This document shows, piece by piece, positions 1 through 7,169 of a stretch of DNA of 7,169 bases; position 1 is the stretch's first letter, and each line of letters opens with the position of its first letter. Source of the stretch: Gammaproteobacteria bacterium (lineage in GTDB: Bacteria; Pseudomonadota; Gammaproteobacteria; Acidiferrobacterales; Acidiferrobacteraceae); assembly GCA_028064935.1 (NCBI GenBank), contig JAPTWT010000022.1, positions 1-7,169 of the forward strand, given 5' to 3'. Both the position numbers and the translations under genes were made by a program. The notes under the pieces are model-generated. The model ran no database searches, had not been told where the DNA came from, and saw only the letters and a program-made list of their open reading frames with translations.

Positions 1-283
1 ACAAGCCGGGGCACGGTCATCCCTTGCGGCCCGATCTTGCGTAAGGCGCCTGGCGCACCGGCGGCCGAGCCTCTCGATCCTCGGCCAGACAACATCGTCA
101 TGTGGCGGGGCGGTTAGGCTTTGGATATCGTGCCCGAATTTAGCTCGGCACTCGGCTTGCCGGAAGTTTAAAGGTGTTGGGGGCACTTACGAATTGCGGG
201 ACGGCCACGAAGTCCGGCCCCTAGGCCTCTTCGAGTCGAAGGAAGCGGTTGCCCGGCACTTCCGTTGTCGATTTTGGCGCCGA
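1..283. other. Unassigned region at the left edge
   Basis: No gene is recognised. One plus-strand frame (phase of position 2) has no stop throughout but has no start before a TTG at 194 and no recognisable domain. On the minus strand an ATG at 101-99 opens a frame (MTMLSGRGSRGSAAGAPG...) that leaves the window at position 1 after 33 codons; it is too short to judge. A short GC inverted repeat, GGCCGAG (63-69) and CTCGGCC (80-86), is present without a T-run. Confidence 0.4.
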
Positions 284-304
284 TCGGCAATCCGCAAAAT
301 CGGC
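267..304. repeat. Inverted repeat with an inner palindrome
   Basis: The arms GTCGATTTTG (267-276) and CAAAATCGGC (295-304) pair over nine of ten positions, with one G-T wobble, around an 18-base loop that itself contains the perfect 10-base palindrome GCCGATCGGC (279-288). It lies in the otherwise unassigned region downstream of glmS and overlaps the start of the TnpB-like tail. It could be a mobile-element end, a structured RNA element or chance; no run of T follows either arm to suggest a terminator. Confidence 0.4.
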
Positions 305-424
305 CTAGAAGGCGAGCTGCGGGGTTATGGAAGGCCCGGAGAAGTGGAAGGCTCTGGCTCGGGTCGCAAGACCCAGGTAAACCCGGCGTCGGTGAAGCAG
401 GAACTCGGCGCTGAATCGGTTTAG
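284..424 (+). pseudogene. Possible C-terminal remnant of an IS200/IS605-family TnpB (OrfB)
   Basis: A plus-strand frame is open from the window edge to a TAG at 422-424, with its first usual start codon a TTG at 194. Only its end is suggestive. From about 284 it reads SAIRKIGLEGELRGYGRP, then GEVEGSGSGRK and NPASVKQELGAESV. This is the pattern (N-A-x-N-I-x-x-x-G-L, then E-x-GSG, then PAS-KQE) that I remember from the variable tails after the zinc finger of many TnpB proteins, which are RNA-guided nucleases carried by IS605-type elements. No zinc-finger cysteine pairs or RuvC motifs are visible upstream, so at most a decayed tail is present. The assignment rests on memory of tail patterns, with no alignment; a chance open frame in GC-rich DNA is the alternative. 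Confidence 0.35.
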
Positions 425-479
425 ATATGTCTGAACGGGTGTGGGTAGGTATGAGAGAACGGCATCCGTGACGATCCTG
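425..479. other. Short gap between the converging TnpB-like tail and glmS
   Basis: Fifty-five bases separate the two convergent stops. On the minus strand, directly after the glmS TAA, a small hairpin ACGG-ATG-CCGT (469-459) is followed by TCTCTC; it is too short to call a reliable terminator for glmS. The predicted Tn7 insertion point and, if the TnpB tail is real, the right end of that element would both fall here. Confidence 0.3.
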
Positions 480-2030
<1,551 letters not shown>

Positions 2031-2121
2031 GGTCTTGCGGCAGATGTGCGGGTGGGCGTTCTCGGTCGCCGGGCGTCCATGCGTGGCCCAGCGGGTATGC
2101 GCGATGCCGGTGGTGCCCTCC

Positions 2122-2774
2122 CCTGCTCATAGACACGCTCCAGGCCGATGCGGTTTTCCAGGGTATCGGCGATCGCGCGCGGCTGCTCGTGGATCTCTTT
2201 GAGCATGTAGTGCCGGTACTCGCCGCGCGCGGCGGCGTCGGCCGACAGCTTGCTCTGTTTTATGGGGCGTTCCACGCGCGCGCCTTGCGCATCGTAGATG
2301 GTGACGGCATCGCGGGTGACATCGGCGATGTCGCCCTCTTCGAGAAATATGAAACGCTGGGTCACGGGCAAAAGGGCGGCGACGTCCGAGGCGATGAAGT
2401 GTTCGCCTATGCCAACACCGATGACAAGCGGACTGCCGCGCCGGGCGGCGACCAGCCGATCGGGCTCGCGGTTGGTGATGACGCCCAGGGCATAGGCCCC
2501 GCGCAGGGACGGGAGGGCCGCGCGCACGGCCGCCAGCAGATCGGAGGTCTCCTCGAGCCGCCGATAGATCTCGTGGACGATAACCTCGGTGTCGGTCTCG
2601 GAGGTGAACTCGTAACCAAGCTGCATCTGCGCGCGTCGCAAGGTCGCGTGGTTCTCGATGATGCCATTATGGACGAGCGCCACGGTCTTGCGGCAGATGT
2701 GCGGGTGGGCGTTCTCGGTCGCCGGGCGTCCATGCGTGGCCCAGCGGGTATGCGCGATGCCGGTGGTGCCCTCC
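2122..2774. repeat. Tandem duplication, right copy (653 bp)
   Basis: Right member of the perfect tandem pair, offset by 653 bases from the left copy. The matching run is exactly as long as the offset, so there are precisely two whole copies with no extra partial unit and no microhomology shared by the flanks at the novel joint (CCCTCC then CCTGCT). Because 653 = 3x217+2, passing from this copy into the left one on the minus strand shifts the glmS frame. A + strand antisense frame of 65 codons appears twice (1645-1842 and 2298-2495), independent confirmation of identity. Confidence 0.97.
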
Positions 2775-2965
2775 ATATGGGCGTCGAGCCGCCCCTCCAG
2801 CTCACGGACCTTGCCCACCGAGCGGGTGCGGGCCAGGCAGTGCTCATGATCGATGACGGCGATGCCCGCCGAGTCATAGCCCCGGTACTCGAGGCGCTTT
2901 AGGCCCTCGATCAAGATGGGTACCACGTTGCGTTGCGCGACTGCGCCTACGATTCCACACATGGA

Positions 2966-4357
2966 TCACTCCTTGTCGGGGCGCGCCTGCTTCTCCGGGC
3001 GCCGCCAACCGCTGACCGTTTTCTGGACCGCCCGACTGAGGGTGAGCTCACCTGCCGGTGCGTCTTTCGTGACCGTGGACCCCGCACCTATAGTGGCGCC
3101 GGCCCCGATCTCGACAGGGGCCACCAATTGCGTGTCGGATCCGATGAACGCGTGATCACCGATGATCGTGCGATGCTTGCGCGCCCCGTCGTAATTACAG
3201 GTGATGACGCCCGCGCCGATATTGACGCCCTGGCCGATCATGGCGTCCCCGACGTAGCTCAGATGGTTGATCTTGGTGTCCGGGCCCACGCGCGCGGCCT
3301 TGACCTCCACGAAATTGCCGACACGCGCGCGACCGCCGAGTACGGTGCCCGGACGCAGGCGCGCGAAGGGGCCCACCACGCACTCGGGGCCTACCTCCGC
3401 GCCGTCGATGATCGTCTGGGCCTCGATGCGCGCGCCGCGCGCGATGCGGCTGTTGCGGATGACACAATGCGCCCCTATGCGTACGTCATCGGCGAGCTCC
3501 ACACGGCCCTCGAAGACACAGTTGACGTCGATTTGGACATCGCGCCCGGCAATCAACAGGCCCCGGACATCGAGGCGCCGCGGATCCATGAGCTGCACAC
3601 CGGCCGCCATCAGCGCCGCCGCCTGCCGTTCCTGAAAGGCACGCTCCAGGATAGCGAGATCGGCGCGGCTGTTGACCCCCTCCACCTCGGTGACATGCTC
3701 GGGAGAGGCGGTAGCGACCGGCACCCCGTCTGCGACCGCAAGCGCTATGGCGTCCGTGAGGTAGAGCTCGCCCTGGGCGTTGGCGGCGGACAGGCGCGGG
3801 ATCCATCGGCGCAGATATGCGGCGGGGGCCGCCAGTACGCCGCTATTGACCTCACGTAGCGCCCGTTGCGCGTCATCAGCGTCGCGCCACTCCACGATGC
3901 GCACGACACGCCCCTGGTCGTCGCGCACAATGCGGCCGTACTGGTTTTCGTGGGCAGCCTCGAAGGTCAGCAAGGCGAGCCCGGCAGTGGCGCGCGCGCA
4001 CAGGGTCTTCAGGGTGTCCGGGGTGATAAGGGGCACATCCCCCAAAAGCACAAGGGTCAGGGCATCCTCGGCAAGCCGCGGCAACGCGCAACGCACCGCG
4101 TCCCCGGTGCCACGCGGCTCGGCCTGCAAGACCCAGTCCAGCGGCGCGTTTGGGAACGCGGCGCGAACGTGCTCGCCGCCGTGACCATAGACCACATGGA
4201 TGGCGCGCGGCGCAAGCGCCGTGGCGGTATCGAGGACGTGCGCCAGCAAGGGACGCCCGGCAAGCGTGTGCAGGACCTTGGGCAAGGCCGATGCCATGCG
4301 CCGCCCTTGGCCTGCCGCCAGGACGATGATCTCGAGAGAAGGAGCCGGGGCCTGCAT
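2966..4357 (-). CDS. glmU: Bifunctional GlcNAc-1-P uridyltransferase / glucosamine-1-P acetyltransferase
   Basis: GlmU acetylates glucosamine-1-phosphate and couples the product to UTP, giving UDP-GlcNAc for peptidoglycan and LPS in the cytoplasm. From the ATG at 4357 it is 463 residues (E. coli 456). The N-terminal pyrophosphorylase domain (1-232) has LAAGQGRRM (13-21), PKVLHTLAG (26-34), QAEPRGTGDAV (78-88), GDVPLI with metal-binding Asp107, and VNS with Asn229. A linker leads to left-handed beta-helix hexapeptide repeats (about 255-440). These carry the acetyltransferase site: KINHLSYVGDA with catalytic His365, and CNYDG (387-391). The frame runs up to a TTG at 4402, but the ATG gives the family-like N-terminus and is preferred. 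The stop is 3 bases before glmS, with the glmS ribosome-binding site inside the glmU end. Appears intact. Confidence 0.96.
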   Translation of the reverse strand: MQAPAPSLEIIVLAAGQGRRMASALPKVLHTLAGRPLLAHVLDTATALAPRAIHVVYGHGGEHVRAAFPNAPLDWVLQAEPRGTGDAVRCALPRLAEDALTLVLLGDVPLITPDTLKTLCARATAGLALLTFEAAHENQYGRIVRDDQGRVVRIVEWRDADDAQRALREVNSGVLAAPAAYLRRWIPRLSAANAQGELYLTDAIALAVADGVPVATASPEHVTEVEGVNSRADLAILERAFQERQAAALMAAGVQLMDPRRLDVRGLLIAGRDVQIDVNCVFEGRVELADDVRIGAHCVIRNSRIARGARIEAQTIIDGAEVGPECVVGPFARLRPGTVLGGRARVGNFVEVKAARVGPDTKINHLSYVGDAMIGQGVNIGAGVITCNYDGARKHRTIIGDHAFIGSDTQLVAPVEIGAGATIGAGSTVTKDAPAGELTLSRAVQKTVSGWRRPEKQARPDKE

Positions 4358-4366
4358 AAGTTCGGT

Positions 4367-4395
4367 ATTAGAGCGGCCCCAGGGGTTAAAGGCAA
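4367..4395 (-). promoter_or_regulatory. Possible sigma70-type promoter just upstream of glmU
   Basis: On the minus strand TTGCCT (4395-4390; 4 of 6 matches to TTGACA) and TCTAAT (4372-4367; 5 of 6 matches to TATAAT) are separated by exactly 17 bases. A transcript starting about 7 bases downstream would begin near 4360, only about three bases before the glmU ATG at 4357. No Shine-Dalgarno sequence precedes that ATG, which would fit a near-leaderless message. This is inference from weak matches; read-through from the FKBP gene is equally possible. Confidence 0.25.
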
Positions 4396-4414
4396 TGCCC
4401 AAAGGGCCGATGGC

Positions 4415-4897
4415 CTAGTGCAGGGGTGAGGTGAGTTGGCCGAGACGCTGTTCCTCGGGGGTCGCATCACGGATCGCCTGCACGGTGACCGCAAAGCGCA
4501 CCGTCTGGCCGGCAAGCGGGTGGTTGGCATCGACCGTGAGCTTACCATCGGCGATCGCGGTCACCACGAAACGGACTGTCTCGCCCTGCTCATTCTCGGC
4601 CTCGACCTCGGCCCCGACATGCTGATACTCGGGGGGGACGTTGGCGATATCGTCCGTGAACGTGAGTGCCGGGTCATGCTCGCCAAAGCCCTCGGCAGGC
4701 GTAAGCTCGATGTCGACGGATCCCCCAACCTTCAGGCCCTCGAGGGCGTTTTCGATCTTCTCGAATAAACCCTCCCCCGACCCGTGGAGATAGGAGATCG
4801 GGACATCCGTGTGTTCGAAGATCTCGCCACGCCCATCCCGCAGCGTGTAGGTCAATGACACGACCTTGCCCTTGGTGATCACCATGCGACCTGCCAT
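4415..4897 (-). CDS. FKBP-type peptidyl-prolyl cis-trans isomerase, SlyD-like
   Basis: A SlyD-family folding helper catalysing cis-trans isomerisation of proline peptide bonds, presumably cytoplasmic since no signal peptide is visible. The 160-residue product shows the split FKBP fold: N-terminal strand VVSLTYTLRDGRGEIFE, the ISYLHGSGEGLFEKIENALEG segment, and VDIELTPAEGFGEHDP. An insert-in-flap chaperone region follows (about 80-128, including VPPEYQHVGAEVEAENEQG), then the return to FKBP with DANHPLAGQTVRFAVTVQAI, very like SlyD DGNHMLAGQ. It lacks the His/Cys-rich metal-binding tail of E. coli SlyD, ending LTSPLH. The true start may be the ATG at 4885 (residue 5, MVITKGKVVSL), because this aligns with the family N-terminus and has a nearby AGG, while the ATG at 4897 has no ribosome-binding site. 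It lies 57 bases before glmU; no direct functional link to glm genes is evident. Confidence 0.9.
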   Translation of the reverse strand: MAGRMVITKGKVVSLTYTLRDGRGEIFEHTDVPISYLHGSGEGLFEKIENALEGLKVGGSVDIELTPAEGFGEHDPALTFTDDIANVPPEYQHVGAEVEAENEQGETVRFVVTAIADGKLTVDANHPLAGQTVRFAVTVQAIRDATPEEQRLGQLTSPLH

Positions 4898-5197
4898 GAA
4901 AAAGTATTAACGTCGCCCGACTCTTTTCCGGCCCCAGGTGTCGGCAGACCCCATTCGGTCGCGCCCCGACAGCGGGCGCGCATACGCCCCATCTGGCCTT
5001 AAGCGCCGTGCGTTACCCGGCCATCGCCGACCCCCGGACAGGGGACTCCGACCCCCTGCGCCACCGGGACGATGTTCCTAACACCCCGGGGGCCCGGCCC
5101 CACAGGCGGACTTGCCGTTTGATACCCTGGCTGAGGCTTAGGGTGGGCTTTGAGCCCATCCTATCCTGTCGCGCCTATCGATGCGAGGGTCTCGCCC
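4898..5197. other. 300-base intergenic gap between atpC and the FKBP gene, with GC-rich inverted repeats
   Basis: No convincing gene lies here. A plus-strand open frame from 5008 to 5415 overlaps atpC antisense, is arginine/proline-rich and looks like a shadow. The gap contains three separate inverted repeats: 5139-5163 (described separately), 5039-5058 (CAGGGG/CCCCTG around an 8-base loop) and 4960-4980 (CGCGCCC/GGGCGCG around a 7-base loop). The end nearest the FKBP gene (4899-4910) is an AT-rich island, GTTAATACTTTTT on the minus strand, against a very GC-rich background, and could mark a promoter. No clear -35/-10 pair with good spacing was found there. Confidence 0.5.
5139..5163 (-). terminator. 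Hairpin 35 bases after atpC, possible operon-end structure
   Basis: On the minus strand TAGGATGGGCT and AGCCCACCCTA can pair around a CAA loop: ten base pairs with one A-C mismatch. It is the strongest inverted repeat seen in the gap and sits 35 bases past the atpC stop, the expected place for a terminator or mRNA-stabilising hairpin at the end of an atp operon. It has no following U-tract, so an intrinsic terminator of the usual kind is not supported; it could be an attenuator, an mRNA 3'-end protector or a processing site. Confidence 0.4.
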
Positions 5198-5641
5198 CTA
5201 CCGCGTATGCTCCGGTGCCGAATAGGGTGTTCGTGACCGATAGCGCCGCACCACCGACAGGCGCGCGATGGCCTGCGCCAGCTCTGCCTCGGCATGCGCA
5301 TAATCGGTCTTGCCGGCCTGCTCCTCGGCGCGCCGCGCGGCGTCCTCGACCGCACGCGCCGCCAGCGCCTCGTCGATATCCGCGGCGCGCTCGCCGACAT
5401 CGGCAAGCACCATGACATGGCGCGGCTGGACCTCGACGAACCCGCCGCTCACATAGAAGGCCTGCTCCCCGCCATCCGCATCCTGCACGCGCAGGGCGCC
5501 GGCCCGAAGGATGGCCAGCAGCGGCGAATGGCCAGGCAGGAAACCCGCGTCACCGTCGCGCAAGGGCGCGATGACGAGCGCCGCGTCCCCCGAGAACAAA
5601 GGGCCCTCGGCGTTGACGATGTCGATGCGAAAGCTGTCCAT
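5198..5641 (-). CDS. atpC: ATP synthase F1 subunit epsilon
   Basis: Epsilon sits at the foot of the gamma shaft, contacts the c-ring and, through its C-terminal helices, inhibits ATP hydrolysis. The 147-residue product is slightly longer than E. coli epsilon (about 139). The N-terminal beta-sandwich (roughly residues 1-86) contains the family motif LPGHSPLLAILRAGALRV and FYVSGGFVEVQ. It is followed by an alanine-rich helical region (about 87-132, ERAADIDEALAARAVEDAARRAEE) typical of the regulatory helix pair. The last ~15 residues (RYRSRTPYSAPEHTR) are basic and not conserved. The ATG at 5641 is 6 bases after the atpD TGA with no strong Shine-Dalgarno sequence, suggesting translational coupling. 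It is the last atp gene; a 300-base gap with a hairpin follows. Confidence 0.95.
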   Translation of the reverse strand: MDSFRIDIVNAEGPLFSGDAALVIAPLRDGDAGFLPGHSPLLAILRAGALRVQDADGGEQAFYVSGGFVEVQPRHVMVLADVGERAADIDEALAARAVEDAARRAEEQAGKTDYAHAEAELAQAIARLSVVRRYRSRTPYSAPEHTR

Positions 5642-5647
5642 GACCGA

Positions 5648-7169
<1,522 letters not shown>

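Noticed and set aside
1..101. Start of a minus-strand gene (ATG at 101-99) leaving the window
   Set aside because: Only 33 codons are visible, without a Shine-Dalgarno sequence or recognisable motif, and a competing plus-strand frame is open over the same bases.
440..470. Possible Tn7 right end (TGTGGG at 440-445) close to the expected Tn7 insertion point
   Set aside because: The hexamer points away from glmS instead of towards it, and no TnsB-binding repeats or terminal ACA are seen, so it is probably chance.
2940..2970. glmS ribozyme/riboswitch upstream of glmS
   Set aside because: Only 3 bases separate glmU and glmS, leaving no room for a ribozyme leader; that element is characteristic of Gram-positive bacteria.
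2933..3859. Plus-strand open frame of 308 codons antisense to glmU
   Set aside because: It mirrors the strongly conserved glmU coding strand; the composition is Arg/Asp/Ala-rich and no family is recognised.
5030..5070. tRNA-like arm in the intergenic gap (CAGGGG...CCCCTG)
   Set aside because: The loop lacks the TTCGA-type T-loop and no matching D-arm, anticodon arm or acceptor stem was found.
5008..5415. Plus-strand open frame running from the intergenic gap into atpC
   Set aside because: About half of it is antisense to atpC; the predicted product is Arg/Pro-rich low-complexity with a GTG start and no ribosome-binding site.

Overview
The window comes from a GC-rich proteobacterial chromosome, most likely a gammaproteobacterium. 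The evidence is the gene order (ATP synthase gamma, beta and epsilon genes, then glmU and glmS, all on the minus strand) and proteins close to the E. coli type. I cannot place it to genus.

Read in the direction of transcription (right to left) the layout is: the last 44 codons of atpG (7034-7169); complete atpD (5648-7024); complete atpC (5198-5641); a 300-base non-coding gap rich in GC hairpins (4898-5197); a SlyD-type FKBP prolyl isomerase gene (4415-4897); glmU (2966-4357); and glmS (480-2962). The atp genes supply catalytic and rotor/stator-regulating subunits of F1. GlmS makes glucosamine-6-phosphate from fructose-6-phosphate and glutamine. After GlmM, GlmU turns the product into UDP-GlcNAc for peptidoglycan and LPS. 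glmU and glmS are separated by 3 bases and are probably translated from one message.

The striking feature is that glmS is broken by a perfect 653-bp tandem duplication (copies 1469-2121 and 2122-2774). Because 653 is not a multiple of three, the reading frame is lost at the junction. The result is a glutaminase-bearing 5' fragment of 402 codons and a 3' fragment of 516 codons carrying both sugar-isomerase domains. Deleting one copy restores exactly 609 codons, the E. coli GlmS length. This is either a very recent, reversible duplication in an essential gene or an assembly error.

The left 479 bases, downstream of glmS, hold no confidently identified gene. The end of glmS keeps the conserved attTn7-type (TnsD-recognition) sequence. 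Converging on it from the left is a small plus-strand reading frame whose last ~45 residues resemble the C-terminal tail of IS200/IS605-family TnpB (OrfB) proteins, so the area may contain a mobile-element remnant. No novel multi-gene system is evident; the rest is a standard housekeeping locus.
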